Notes: a model not told the origin generated them from the sequence alone. Positions 1-7,381 are shown, counted from the first letter of the stretch. The stretch is DNA of 10,514 bases from Oceanospirillaceae bacterium (GCA_003497765.1 DNNY01000168.1:1-10514); one strand, 5' to 3'. Numbers and translations are program-made.

Positions 1-38
1 ATGCAAGCTAGGTTTATTAAAGTTTGGTAAAGATCAAA

Positions 39-66
39 GAAATTTCTATAGACGCTAGAAAATTTC
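39..66. repeat. Imperfect inverted repeat upstream of clpS
   Basis: The left arm GAAATTTCTA (39-48) pairs with the right arm TAGAAAATTTC (56-66) over 10 bp with one bulged A and a 7-nt loop. The left arm also contains the 8-bp palindrome GAAATTTC. The repeat lies just upstream of the putative clpS -10 element, where a regulator could bind. It is not followed by a T run on the + strand, so it does not look like an intrinsic terminator in that direction. AT-rich DNA produces such repeats fairly easily, so function is uncertain. Confidence 0.35.
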
Positions 67-87
67 ACTCATCACCCCAATAAACTG

Positions 88-96
88 TGATATAAA
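88..96 (+). promoter_or_regulatory. Putative extended -10 promoter of clpS-clpA
   Basis: The sequence TGATATAAA matches the extended -10 form TGnTATAAT at all but the last position. No good -35 hexamer lies 16-18 bp upstream, which is typical of extended -10 promoters. Transcription would start near 103 and leave only about 14 nt before the clpS ATG. A second -10-like hexamer, TATAGT (102-107), would make the message almost leaderless. Confidence 0.4.
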
Positions 97-116
97 TTAT
101 TTATAGTTATATCTAC

Positions 117-461
117 ATGAGCGACAAAATGCGCAACAGTCAGGATGTACCCGAGGACAATCATGGTATCGAGGTGTTGGAACGCAGTGAACAGCAGCTG
201 CAACCGCCATCCATGTATAAAGTGATTTTATTAAACGATGATTACACGCCAATGGAGTTTGTTATTGATGTGTTAATTCGTTTCTTTCGGCATAATGAAG
301 AGCAAGCAACACAAATAATGCTTGCTGTGCACACCCAAGGCAAAGGGGTATGTGGCATTTATAGTAAAGATGTAGCAGAAACAAAATCAGCGCAGGTCAA
401 TCAGTACTCACGCCAACACAAGCACCCTTTACTTTGTGAAGTAGAACCGCTGGAGGATTAA
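117..461 (+). CDS. clpS: ATP-dependent Clp protease adaptor ClpS
   Basis: ClpS is the bacterial N-recognin. It binds N-terminal Leu, Phe, Tyr or Trp and hands the substrate to the N-domain of ClpA for ClpAP degradation. The 114-residue protein has a variable N-terminal tail (about 1-30), which in the family enters the ClpA pore, followed by the core starting [20 protein letters not shown]. By comparison with E. coli ClpS, the binding pocket is intact: N40, D41, D42, the gatekeeper M46 and H72. The start is uncertain because neither ATG 117 nor ATG 129 has a Shine-Dalgarno sequence. Both give a family-like length, and the upstream one is used here. It lies 2 bp from clpA, so the adaptor and its unfoldase are almost certainly cotranscribed. 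No cspD start is visible in the 116 bp upstream. Confidence 0.97.
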   Translation: MSDKMRNSQDVPEDNHGIEVLERSEQQLQPPSMYKVILLNDDYTPMEFVIDVLIRFFRHNEEQATQIMLAVHTQGKGVCGIYSKDVAETKSAQVNQYSRQHKHPLLCEVEPLED

Positions 462-463
462 CT

Positions 464-2731
464 ATGTTAGATCGTGAACTAGAAAAAACTTTATCGGAAG
501 CATTTAATCAAGCCAGCCATAATCGACATGAATTTATTACTGTTGAGCATCTATTACTGGCCCTATTGGATAATACTGCTGCCCTTGAAGTATTAACATC
601 TTGCGAAGCAGATGTAGCTAATTTGCGCCTTAAGTTAGAAGTATTTATTACAGAGACAACGCCATTGTTACCAGCCGATGTGACGGAAGTTGATGTACAG
701 CCCACCCTAGGTTTTCAACGGGTTCTGCAGCGTGCTGTGTTTCACGTGCAATCCTCTGGACGCATGGAAGTTAGTGGTGCCAATGTCTTAGTAGCTATAT
801 TTAGTGAAACTGAAAGTCAGGCTGTATATGCACTGCACAATGCCAATATTGAGCGTGTTGATGCGGTAAACTTTATTTCCCATGGGGTTACCAAAGAAGA
901 GAATCTAGCCATTGAAAATAATAGTGATGAAAGTGAAGTCAAAGCTGGTGGCTTGCTTAAATACACTGTTCATCTTAACGCTGAAGTGCAGGCTAATCGT
1001 ATAGATCCCCTTATTGGCCGACAACAGGAAATTGAACGCTTGGTACAAGTATTGTGTCGGCGACGGAAAAACAACCCCTTGCTAGTGGGTGATGCTGGTG
1101 TTGGCAAAACAGCTATAGCAGAGGGCTTAGCTTATCGTATTGAGCAAGGCAATGTGCCAGCGGTTATGGCTAATGCGCAAGTCTATTCTTTAGATATGGG
1201 CACCCTGTTAGCCGGTACTAAATATCGAGGTGACTTTGAAAAACGTTTAAAAGAGTTACTGAGTGATATTGAAAAACAGCCCCATGCCATCTTATTTATC
1301 GATGAAATCCATACAATTATAGGTGCAGGGTCAACCTCTGGTGGCTCTATGGATGCCTCTAACTTACTTAAGCCCATGTTAAGTTCAGGTAAGTTGCATT
1401 GTATTGGGTCAACAACCTTTACGGAATTCCGTGGGATTTTTGAAAAAGATCATGCCTTGGCGCGCCGTTTCCAAAAAATTGATGTGGAAGAACCTAGTGT
1501 TAGTGATACACAGGCCATCTTACGTGGACTAATTTCGCGCTTTGAAAGCCATCACCAAGTTAGCTATGAGACCGAGGCTGTGGATGCTGCCGCCGTATTA
1601 GCTGAACGTTATATTACGGATAAAAAATTACCTGATAAGGCCATTGATGTCATTGATGAAGCGGGTGCCTATCAGCAACTACTTCCAGAAGATAAGCGTG
1701 TCACTAGTATCGGTGTTAAGGAAGTTGAGACCGTAGTGGCTAAGATTGCACGTATTCCTGCTAAGAGTGTGTCGGCAACGGATAAAGAGCAATTGTCCAA
1801 TTTAGAAACTAATCTAAAACGCGTGGTATTTGGCCAAGATACGGCTATTTCTACTCTGGCTAATGCGATTAAATTATCCCGTGCTGGCCTCGGCGCAGAA
1901 AACAAGCCTGTTGGTAGCTTCCTGTTTTCGGGCCCAACTGGCGTGGGTAAGACCGAAGTCACTATTCAATTAGCTCGCATTATGGGTATGGAGCTAGTGC
2001 GCTTTGATATGTCTGAATATATGGAGCGACATACTGTTTCTCGACTAATTGGTGCGCCTCCAGGTTATGTTGGCTTTGATCAAGGTGGTCTGCTAACGGA
2101 AGCGGTTACCCAAAATCCCCATTGTGTATTGCTGCTAGATGAAATCGAAAAGGCGCATCCAGAAGTATTTAATATCCTCTTACAGGTTATGGATAATGGT
2201 ACCTTAACGGATAACAATGGCCGTGCCACAGACTTCCGCAATGTTGTCTTGGTGATGACCACCAACGCTGGGGCAGAGGCCATGAGCCGCAGTTCTATTG
2301 GCTTTACCAAGCAAGATCACACTACGGATGGTATGGAAGCCTTGAAAAAGCTATTTAGCCCTGAGTTCCGCAACCGCCTTGATGATATTATTCAATTTGG
2401 TAAGTTACCTGAATCGGTGATTCTGGGCGTTGTCGATAAATTCTTGGAACAGCTACAAGTGCAATTGGATGATAAACAAATTCATATGCAGGTTAGTCAG
2501 GCTGCACGTGAGTGGTTTGCTAAGCGTGGCTATGATGCCGATATGGGTGCACGGCCTATGGCGCGTTTAATCCAACAGGAACTGAAAAAACCGATGGCGG
2601 AAATAATACTATTTGGCGAACTAGCTGATGTGGGTGGGGTATTAAAAGTGGATGTTGATCCTGAAACCGAAGCTATCTCGTTGCAGGCTGAGCCAGCGAA
2701 GCCACAAGTAAAGTTGTTAGATCCTGCTTAA
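464..2731 (+). CDS. clpA: ClpA, ATP-dependent Clp protease ATP-binding subunit
   Basis: ClpA is the hexameric AAA+ unfoldase of the cytoplasmic ClpAP protease. It unfolds substrates, including those delivered by ClpS, and threads them into ClpP. The 755 residues are the normal length. An N-terminal double Clp_N repeat (about 1-140) binds ClpS. The D1 ring has Walker A GDAGVGKT (209-216), pore loop KYRG (253-256), Walker B ILFIDE (276-281) and arginine fingers R334/R335. The D2 ring has Walker A GPTGVGKT (490-497), pore loop GYVG (534-537), Walker B VLLLDE (555-560), sensor 1 around N601 and sensor 2 GARPMAR (695-701). The IGF tripeptide (612-614) is the ClpP-docking loop, where E. coli has IGL. 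There is no long coiled-coil middle domain, which separates it from ClpB. GGAGG (452-456), inside the end of clpS, lies 7 nt before the ATG and suggests translational coupling. No clpP is in this window. Confidence 0.98.
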   Translation: MLDRELEKTLSEAFNQASHNRHEFITVEHLLLALLDNTAALEVLTSCEADVANLRLKLEVFITETTPLLPADVTEVDVQPTLGFQRVLQRAVFHVQSSGRMEVSGANVLVAIFSETESQAVYALHNANIERVDAVNFISHGVTKEENLAIENNSDESEVKAGGLLKYTVHLNAEVQANRIDPLIGRQQEIERLVQVLCRRRKNNPLLVGDAGVGKTAIAEGLAYRIEQGNVPAVMANAQVYSLDMGTLLAGTKYRGDFEKRLKELLSDIEKQPHAILFIDEIHTIIGAGSTSGGSMDASNLLKPMLSSGKLHCIGSTTFTEFRGIFEKDHALARRFQKIDVEEPSVSDTQAILRGLISRFESHHQVSYETEAVDAAAVLAERYITDKKLPDKAIDVIDEAGAYQQLLPEDKRVTSIGVKEVETVVAKIARIPAKSVSATDKEQLSNLETNLKRVVFGQDTAISTLANAIKLSRAGLGAENKPVGSFLFSGPTGVGKTEVTIQLARIMGMELVRFDMSEYMERHTVSRLIGAPPGYVGFDQGGLLTEAVTQNPHCVLLLDEIEKAHPEVFNILLQVMDNGTLTDNNGRATDFRNVVLVMTTNAGAEAMSRSSIGFTKQDHTTDGMEALKKLFSPEFRNRLDDIIQFGKLPESVILGVVDKFLEQLQVQLDDKQIHMQVSQAAREWFAKRGYDADMGARPMARLIQQELKKPMAEIILFGELADVGGVLKVDVDPETEAISLQAEPAKPQVKLLDPA

Positions 2732-2732
2732 T

Positions 2733-2748
2733 TGCCTAAATACAGGCA
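2733..2748. other. Small hairpin just after the clpA stop codon
   Basis: TGCCT (2733-2737) and AGGCA (2744-2748) form a 5-bp stem with a 6-nt loop, starting one base after the clpA stop. It has no T run after it and is probably too weak to terminate alone. It may protect the clpA mRNA 3' end or act together with the stronger hairpin 8 bp downstream. Confidence 0.3.
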
Positions 2749-2756
2749 TACAAAGA

Positions 2757-2783
2757 CCGGGGTTAAGAAATACTTAGCCCCGG
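2757..2783 (-). terminator. Putative intrinsic terminator between convergent clpA and infA
   Basis: CCGGGGTTAAG (2757-2767) and CTTAGCCCCGG (2773-2783) form an 11-bp GC-rich stem with one G-U wobble and a 5-nt loop. Read on the minus strand it ends 20 bp after the infA stop and is followed by TCTTTGTATG, a modest U-rich tail, so it best fits as the terminator of the aat-bpt-infA operon. In the clpA direction the following bases are AAATAATTAAAATC, with no U tract, so clpA termination here would be weaker. In E. coli the serW tRNA gene lies between clpA and infA. No tRNA fits in this 72-bp gap. Confidence 0.65.
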
Positions 2784-2803
2784 AAATAATTAAAATCAAT
2801 GGC

Positions 2804-3022
2804 TTAGCGAGCGCGGAAGGTAATGCGACCTTTGGTTAGGTCATAGGGGGTCATTTCTACCTTAACTTTGTCGCCAGTTAAAATACGAATATAGTGCTTG
2901 CGCATTTTGCCGGAAATATGAGCTGTAACAATATGCCCATTTTCCAACTCTACACGAAACATAGTATTGGGAAGGGTTTCTACAATAGTGCCTTCCATTT
3001 CAATTTGGTCTTCTTTAGCCAT
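2804..3022 (-). CDS. infA: Translation initiation factor IF-1
   Basis: IF-1 binds the A site of the 30S subunit during initiation and supports IF-2 and IF-3. The 72 residues are the canonical size and form a single S1-type OB fold across nearly the whole chain. The start [11 protein letters not shown] and the end KGRITFRAR are hallmark IF-1 sequences. GAGG (3028-3031, minus strand) ends 5 nt before the ATG, a good ribosome-binding site. The gene follows bpt on the same strand after 82 bp, so it may be the last gene of the aat-bpt-infA unit. A gene this essential often has its own promoter. I see only -10-like hexamers in the gap (TTTAAT and TCTAAT on the minus strand) without a matching -35, so this is unresolved. 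Confidence 0.98.
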   Translation of the reverse strand: MAKEDQIEMEGTIVETLPNTMFRVELENGHIVTAHISGKMRKHYIRILTGDKVKVEMTPYDLTKGRITFRAR

Positions 3023-3104
3023 TAAAGCCTCAAAAAGTGAAAATTAGATCAATTAAAGCGCGCTAGTTTGCCCGAATTTGGCACAGATTGCAAAACTCAG
3101 TCAT

Positions 3105-3839
3105 CTATAAGGTTAAATCTTTCTCCATAGGCTGCCACTCTAGTCCGGTAAACCGTTCAAGGGGTTGATAATGTGCTTTATAGCTCATTTTTTGGCAGTC
3201 ACGAATCCAATAACCAAGATAGACATAGGGCAGGTTTTGTTTTTGCGCCCAATTAATTAGCCATAAAATAGATAACTTACCCAGACTCCGTGCTTCTTCA
3301 GCGGGATCATAAAATGTATAAATGGCTGAAATAGCATCAGGCAACAAGTCGACAACAGCGACCCCAACAAGACGTTGGTCTTTTCTAAAGCACAAAAAAT
3401 AACTATTCACCTTATCCGGTGGTCGACACAAAAAGCCATCAAATTGCTGTTCGGAGGGAGGATACATATCACCATCAGGATGGCGACAATTAATATATTG
3501 TTCATACAGTGCGTAATACTCTGGGGTGTTTTCCACGGCACACCATGCAACTGTTAAATCTTGGTTTCGATTAAACACTCTACGCTGATTTTTGGAGGCT
3601 TTAAAACCCGCCACATCAACTCTTACCGCTTGGCAAGCCTGACAATTATCACACCAAGGGCGATATAAGTGAGCACCACTGCGGCGAAAACCAAGTAGAT
3701 TTAATTGCGTATATAAATCCGCATCAATGGATTGTTCTGGATGCAAAAAGATGGACCTAGATTCTCGCTCTGGCAAATAACTACAAGGCGAGGTAGGGGT
3801 ATTAAGAAATACCAATTGATTAAGCGACTTAGCATCCAT
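3105..3839 (-). CDS. bpt: Aspartate/glutamate leucyltransferase (bacterial ATE1-like)
   Basis: Bpt (also annotated ate) moves leucine from Leu-tRNA to N-terminal Asp or Glu, turning secondary destabilising residues into ClpS ligands. It is homologous to eukaryotic arginyl-transferase ATE1, but the bacterial Bpt subfamily uses leucine. The 244-residue protein has the ATE N-terminal region with C19 in SPCSYLPERESR (17-28) and GFRRSGAHLYRP (50-61), followed by the CxxCxxC motif C63, C66, C69. The C-terminal GNAT-like region has RSLGKLSILWLI (184-195) and YLGYWIRDCQKMSYK (207-221), both strongly conserved. It starts 9 bp after the aat stop, and a weak AGG overlapping the aat TAG stop is its only candidate ribosome-binding site. 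Translation is therefore probably coupled to aat. Enterobacteria generally lack this gene. Confidence 0.95.
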   Translation of the reverse strand: MDAKSLNQLVFLNTPTSPCSYLPERESRSIFLHPEQSIDADLYTQLNLLGFRRSGAHLYRPWCDNCQACQAVRVDVAGFKASKNQRRVFNRNQDLTVAWCAVENTPEYYALYEQYINCRHPDGDMYPPSEQQFDGFLCRPPDKVNSYFLCFRKDQRLVGVAVVDLLPDAISAIYTFYDPAEEARSLGKLSILWLINWAQKQNLPYVYLGYWIRDCQKMSYKAHYQPLERFTGLEWQPMEKDLTL

Positions 3840-3848
3840 TATTGAAGC

Positions 3849-4544
3849 CTATTTTTTATTCCAATAACTGTCTAAACCATAAAGAGCATTGTTACTTAAA
3901 CAGTTTTCAAACGCTGTCTTTGATATTGCTTCAGCACCTAAGCTAGCCAAATGATCAGTAGGTAACTGGCAATCAATTAAGTTAAATTGCCACTTTTGCA
4001 ACCATTGTGCAAGGGCTATAAAGGCCAGCTTTGATGTATTGCTGCGGTGACTAAACATAGATTCACCACAAAATATCTTGCCAATGGCCACTCCATAAAG
4101 GCCGCCAACAAGATTACCTTGATCCCACACTTCAATACTATGGGCATAGCCCGCCTCAAACAATCTTTTATAAGCTATTTGCATAGCTGGCACTATCCAG
4201 GTTGCCTGCTCATCTAACTGAGCACTTCTTGGCGTATCGGCACATTGTTTAACTACGCGATCAAAGGCTTGATCAAAGGTAATTTGATACCGTTTCTGGC
4301 GTATTAATTTAGCCATACTTTTTGATATTTTTACCTTTTCTGGTTGTAACACCATTCGTGGCGTTGGCGCCCACCACAATATTGGATCACCTTCGCCAAA
4401 CCATGGAAAAATACCACTTTGGTATGCATTTAATAATCGTGGTACGGATAAATCACCGCCCACAGCTAGTAAACCTGGCGGATCGCTTAGTGCCTCACTA
4501 AGCGGTGGAAAGTGAATATTATCCGTTGCTAATTGATGGAGCAT
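3849..4544 (-). CDS. aat: Leucyl/phenylalanyl-tRNA--protein transferase
   Basis: Aat transfers Leu or Phe from aminoacyl-tRNA to N-terminal Arg or Lys, creating a primary N-degron for ClpS. With the start chosen here the protein is 231 residues, close to E. coli Aat. Family motifs are GLLAVGGDLS (24-33), GIFPWF (44-49), ILWWAPTPR (55-63), the core GGLYGVAIGKIFCGESMFS (147-165) and DHLASLGAE (197-205). An ATG 33 nt upstream (4577) gives a 242-residue form. I prefer 4544 for two reasons. First, the protein then begins in line with the E. coli start. Second, a promoter-like TATACT hexamer directly abuts the upstream ATG, so transcription would begin at or after it. Neither ATG has a clear Shine-Dalgarno sequence. 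It is probably the first gene of the aat-bpt-infA operon. Confidence 0.96.
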   Translation of the reverse strand: MLHQLATDNIHFPPLSEALSDPPGLLAVGGDLSVPRLLNAYQSGIFPWFGEGDPILWWAPTPRMVLQPEKVKISKSMAKLIRQKRYQITFDQAFDRVVKQCADTPRSAQLDEQATWIVPAMQIAYKRLFEAGYAHSIEVWDQGNLVGGLYGVAIGKIFCGESMFSHRSNTSKLAFIALAQWLQKWQFNLIDCQLPTDHLASLGAEAISKTAFENCLSNNALYGLDSYWNKK

Positions 4545-4577
4545 GTTAGATTTCAGGATATTTTCTTGACATATCAT

Positions 4578-4604
4578 AGTATATCGTCATTGCCATCTTG
4601 TTAA
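4578..4604 (-). promoter_or_regulatory. Putative promoter of aat-bpt-infA
   Basis: On the minus strand TTAACA (4599-4604) matches the -35 consensus at 5 of 6 positions and TATACT (4578-4583) matches the -10 consensus at 5 of 6. The spacer is 15 bp, shorter than the optimal 17. The -10 touches the upstream aat ATG at 4577, so the mRNA would start around 4570 with a leader of roughly 26 nt before the preferred ATG at 4544. Confidence 0.45.
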
Positions 4605-4638
4605 CTATGATGAACTTCAATTAACCGGTCGTGGTAAG

Positions 4639-4669
4639 GGAAAAAATTGGTTTTTTTTGGAATTTTTCC
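4639..4669. other. A-tract/T-tract segment in the aat-ftsK divergent region
   Basis: Six As (4641-4646), eight Ts (4651-4658) and five Ts (4663-4667) alternate with GG and CC steps. GGAAAAA and TTTTTCC form a 7-bp inverted repeat, and AAAAAA-TTGG-TTTTTT gives an alternative 6-bp stem. Phased A/T tracts like these usually give bent DNA or an UP-like element between divergent promoters. A terminator role is less likely because neither neighbouring gene transcribes into this segment. The rest of 4545-4806 holds the promoters and palindromes listed separately, and no gene. Confidence 0.35.
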
Positions 4670-4700
4670 ATTAAATTAGGTATCTATCACCATGGATGTG

Positions 4701-4706
4701 TATAAT
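4701..4706 (+). promoter_or_regulatory. Putative -10 box of the ftsK promoter
   Basis: TATAAT is a perfect consensus -10 hexamer, preceded by GTG rather than a true TGn extension. No convincing -35 lies 16-18 bp upstream, where AGGTAT and its neighbours match poorly, so an activator may be needed or the promoter may be weak. The predicted start near 4713 would give a 94-nt leader that opens with the inverted repeats at 4716-4751. A second hexamer, TATAAC (4721-4726), is a poorer alternative. Confidence 0.45.
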
Positions 4707-4715
4707 TTCAATGGT

Positions 4716-4733
4716 TACTTTATAACTAAAGTA
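4716..4733. repeat. Inverted repeat in the ftsK leader (arms TACTTTA / TAAAGTA)
   Basis: TACTTTA (4716-4722) and TAAAGTA (4727-4733) are perfect 7-bp inverted arms separated by TAAC. The element would begin about 3 nt after the predicted ftsK transcription start, where a bound repressor would block RNA polymerase. It could also fold in the mRNA 5' end. It does not match the E. coli LexA box CTGT-N8-ACAG. Confidence 0.5.
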
Positions 4734-4735
4734 GG

Positions 4736-4751
4736 TCTAGTACGTACTAGA
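4736..4751. repeat. Perfect 16-bp palindrome in the ftsK leader
   Basis: TCTAGTACGTACTAGA is a perfect, gapless 16-bp palindrome lying 2 bp after the previous inverted repeat. Both elements contain TA-rich half-sites with AGTA or TACT, which suggests a pair of operator half-sites for a dimeric regulator. The CTAG half-sites recall the TrpR operator, but their spacing is 6 bp here rather than 4. The regulator cannot be named from the sequence. Confidence 0.6.
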
Positions 4752-4806
4752 ACGGCGATTGTTAAGACTATCTATGTAAAGACAAAATAAATAAAGGGAT
4801 ACATTT

Positions 4807-7380
4807 GTGGCAAAGGTGAAAACCACGTTTACTATTGAGGCACTTTATCAACGTTATAGCTGGTATGGCTTTCGACTTTTAGGTTTAGCTATCGGTGCCT
4901 ATTTATTACTCGTCCTTAGCAGCTATGACCCCTTGGATCCAAGTTTTTCCAAAGCCAGTGATACCCCGGATGTAAATAACCTGGGTGGTTATATTGGTGC
5001 CGGACTTGCCAGTGTTTTATTACTTTTATTTGGTCTGGTTGCGTTTATTATCCCACTGGTTTTAATTGCTCGCAATCTTTTACAAATACTTGATATAGGT
5101 AATAGTGAAAGTCATGACACCCTGTATAAATTAATCGCTTTAATTGTTACTTTGCTAGGTGCAAGCACTTTAGTAGCCATTCATCTAGACAATAGTGTTT
5201 TACTTTATCCGGAGGGAAGCGGTGGAGTAGTTGGCGCTAATTTTGCGCAACCAATGGTACAAGCCCTTGGGCTTATTGGGGCTAATCTATTATTGCTCAC
5301 CGTTACTTTTCTTGCCCTAACTCATTTGTTAAATATTAATTGGGGGCAAATCACCGAGAGCACAGGGCGTTATTTGGAAAATGCCATTGTTGCAGGCTGG
5401 CAAGGCCTATTTAAATATCAGGATAAACCGCCAGTAACTACGAGAAAAATTACTACAGCTACACCAAAACAATCCGCCAAACCAGGTTTATTTTCTCGTT
5501 GGGGTAATGCAATAAACCAAGCTTGGCAAAATATGTGGCAACCTACATCCAGCAACGAAGACGCCATGAAACATGTGAAGGTGGGTCGAACTGCTGAATT
5601 ATTTGGTCAAGCTGATGAACAGCAAATTAGTGATAATGATGTGGCATCTGCCTTAGCAAAAAAACCAAAGCCAGTGACAAAAAAACCAAAGCCTGCAGGG
5701 GCCAATAATTCAGCCAAAGTAACAGTAAATATGGCAGTTGACCCAGTTGCTTCTGTGGCCTCTATAAATTCTGAAAATACCAAGCGTGAAGTAAAAATTG
5801 TTCCCTTAGAGAAAACCCATAAACAGGATACTGGTGATTCTTCAGTAACGCAGGATGGCAAAGCTGTAAAGCCTACCCAATGTCCATCTGTGAGTTTGTT
5901 AGATCCACCTGAAGCTAATTTAAGTCCTGGTGTTAGTAAAGAAGAATTAGCTCAGTTAAGTGAACTTCTAGAGGCCAAATTAATGGACTTTGGGGTGATT
6001 GCGGAAGTAGTTGAAGTCAACCCAGGGCCTGTAATTACTCGTTTTGAAATACAACCAGCACCGGGAACAAAAGTCAGTAAAATTAGTAATCTTGCTAAAG
6101 ATTTAGCCCGTTCTATGGCGGTTATGAGCGTGCGTGTGGTTGAAGTAATTGCCGGTAAGTCGGTAATTGGTATTGAGATACCCAACCAAAATCGTGAAAT
6201 GGTGCGTATTAGTGAAGTTATTGGTAGTAAAACCTATCAAAGTTCAAGTAGTCCATTAACCATGGGGTTAGGGAATGATATTGCCGGTAAGCCTGTGGTT
6301 GTCGACTTGGCCAAGATGCCTCATTTGCTGGTTGCTGGTACCACAGGTTCTGGTAAGTCCGTGGGGGTAAACGCCATGTTGATAAGCCTATTGCTTAAAT
6401 CAACACCGGATCAGGTACGTTTATTATTAGTTGATCCAAAGATGCTGGAATTATCTATTTACGATGGTATACCTCATTTATTGGCGCCAGTGATTACCGA
6501 TATGAAAGAAGCCGCAGGTGGCTTGCGCTGGTGTGTGGCCGAGATGGAACGGCGTTATCAAATAATGGCATCCCAAGGCGTGCGTAATATAGCAGGTTAT
6601 AATGCCAAGGTTTCTAATGCCCGCCAGAAGGGTGAGTATATTCTTGACCCCACTTGGCAGCCTGATGAACTAACTGGTGAGAGTTTAGAAGATCGACCTT
6701 GTTTAGAGGCTTTCCCCTATATTGTGGTGGTGGTTGATGAATTTGCCGATATGATGATGATTGTTGGCAAAAAAGTCGAAGAGCTTATCGCCCGTATAGC
6801 GCAAAAAGCGCGAGCGGCAGGTATCCATCTTATCTTAGCTACCCAAAGACCCTCCGTTGATGTCATTACTGGCTTAATTAAGGCTAATGTGCCAACCCGT
6901 ATTGCTTTTCAAGTGAGCTCGAAAATTGATTCCCGTACTATACTGGATCAAGGTGGGGCAGAGAGTTTATTAGGTCATGGTGATATGTTGTATTTACCCT
7001 CAGGTAAAAGTGTCCCAGAACGTGTTCATGGTGCCTTTGTAAGTGATGATGAAGTCCATCGGGTGGTAGAAGATTGGAAACAGTTAGGTACACCTAATTT
7101 TGTCGAAGCTATAATTGAAGGTGCCTTCGATCAAGACGGTGGTAATAGCACAGCCACGGTTGGTGATTATGAAGAAGAAATGGATCAGTTATATGATGAA
7201 GCTGTAGCTTTTGTGACTGAAACCCGACGCGCCTCCATTTCTTCAGTACAACGCAAGTTTAAGATTGGTTATAACCGCGCAGCGCGCATGATCGAAGCTA
7301 TGGAGGCGGCAGGAGTGATCACTAGTCAGGCACATAATGGTAGCCGTGAAGTATTAGCACCACCGCCAGTAAGGGATTAA
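4807..7380 (+). CDS. ftsK: DNA translocase FtsK
   Basis: FtsK is a septum-anchored DNA pump that clears chromosome termini from the closing septum and activates XerCD at dif. The 857 residues resemble the short-linker FtsK of pseudomonads rather than the 1329-residue E. coli protein. Four membrane segments lie at about 22-40, 65-87, 107-127 and 153-174. A low-complexity Lys/Pro/Ala/Thr linker spans about 205-365. The motor has an alpha/beta core from about 370, Walker A GTTGSGKS (511-518) and Walker [11 protein letters not shown] (639-648). The C-terminal gamma winged helix (about 795-855) has [12 protein letters not shown] and [10 protein letters not shown], which recognise KOPS DNA and XerD in the family. 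The GTG start is supported by AAGGGA (4794-4799) 7 nt upstream and by the absence of a nearby in-frame ATG. It is first in an ftsK-lolA-rarA operon. The linker carries a slippery A7 direct repeat, listed separately. Confidence 0.98.
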   Translation: MAKVKTTFTIEALYQRYSWYGFRLLGLAIGAYLLLVLSSYDPLDPSFSKASDTPDVNNLGGYIGAGLASVLLLLFGLVAFIIPLVLIARNLLQILDIGNSESHDTLYKLIALIVTLLGASTLVAIHLDNSVLLYPEGSGGVVGANFAQPMVQALGLIGANLLLLTVTFLALTHLLNINWGQITESTGRYLENAIVAGWQGLFKYQDKPPVTTRKITTATPKQSAKPGLFSRWGNAINQAWQNMWQPTSSNEDAMKHVKVGRTAELFGQADEQQISDNDVASALAKKPKPVTKKPKPAGANNSAKVTVNMAVDPVASVASINSENTKREVKIVPLEKTHKQDTGDSSVTQDGKAVKPTQCPSVSLLDPPEANLSPGVSKEELAQLSELLEAKLMDFGVIAEVVEVNPGPVITRFEIQPAPGTKVSKISNLAKDLARSMAVMSVRVVEVIAGKSVIGIEIPNQNREMVRISEVIGSKTYQSSSSPLTMGLGNDIAGKPVVVDLAKMPHLLVAGTTGSGKSVGVNAMLISLLLKSTPDQVRLLLVDPKMLELSIYDGIPHLLAPVITDMKEAAGGLRWCVAEMERRYQIMASQGVRNIAGYNAKVSNARQKGEYILDPTWQPDELTGESLEDRPCLEAFPYIVVVVDEFADMMMIVGKKVEELIARIAQKARAAGIHLILATQRPSVDVITGLIKANVPTRIAFQVSSKIDSRTILDQGGAESLLGHGDMLYLPSGKSVPERVHGAFVSDDEVHRVVEDWKQLGTPNFVEAIIEGAFDQDGGNSTATVGDYEEEMDQLYDEAVAFVTETRRASISSVQRKFKIGYNRAARMIEAMEAAGVITSQAHNGSREVLAPPPVRD
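5657..5693 (+). repeat. Tandem 16-bp direct repeat with A7 runs inside ftsK
   Basis: CAAAAAAACCAAAGCC occurs at 5657-5672 and again at 5678-5693, a 21-bp period that keeps the reading frame and encodes AKKPKP then TKKPKP (residues 284-296). Each copy has a run of seven As read as A_AAA_AAA, the classical slippery arrangement. A -1 slip at either copy would reach the same TAA at 5706-5708, giving a 300-residue product. The repeat may simply be linker low complexity produced by replication slippage. Confidence 0.9.
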
Positions 7381-7381
7381 T

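Noticed and set aside
1..30. Nine-codon ORF starting with the first base of the window
   Set aside because: It is too short to support, has no visible upstream context and resembles nothing recognisable.
2732..2803. tRNA gene such as serW between clpA and infA
   Set aside because: The 72-bp gap holds hairpins with no cloverleaf arms, T-loop GTTCRA or CCA end.
2969..2976. GGGAAGGG, a match to the FtsK-orienting KOPS consensus GGGNAGGG, on the + strand within infA
   Set aside because: A seven-fixed-base motif is expected about 1.3 times on the two strands of a 10.5-kb window, so one hit carries no information about ftsK or terminus proximity.
3375..3557. Sixty-codon open frame on the + strand opposite bpt
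   Set aside because: It lies wholly within the strongly conserved bpt gene, has no ribosome-binding site and shows no recognisable protein features, so it is a shadow frame.
4639..4669. Intrinsic terminator with a T8 run
   Set aside because: The possible stems are almost entirely A-T pairs, and no gene is transcribed into the segment from either side. Bent DNA between divergent promoters is the simpler reading.
4716..4751. LexA/SOS box controlling ftsK
   Set aside because: Neither inverted repeat contains the CTGT and ACAG half-sites at the required spacing. The CTAGTA/TACTAG halves only vaguely resemble xanthomonad LexA sites, and their spacing is wrong.
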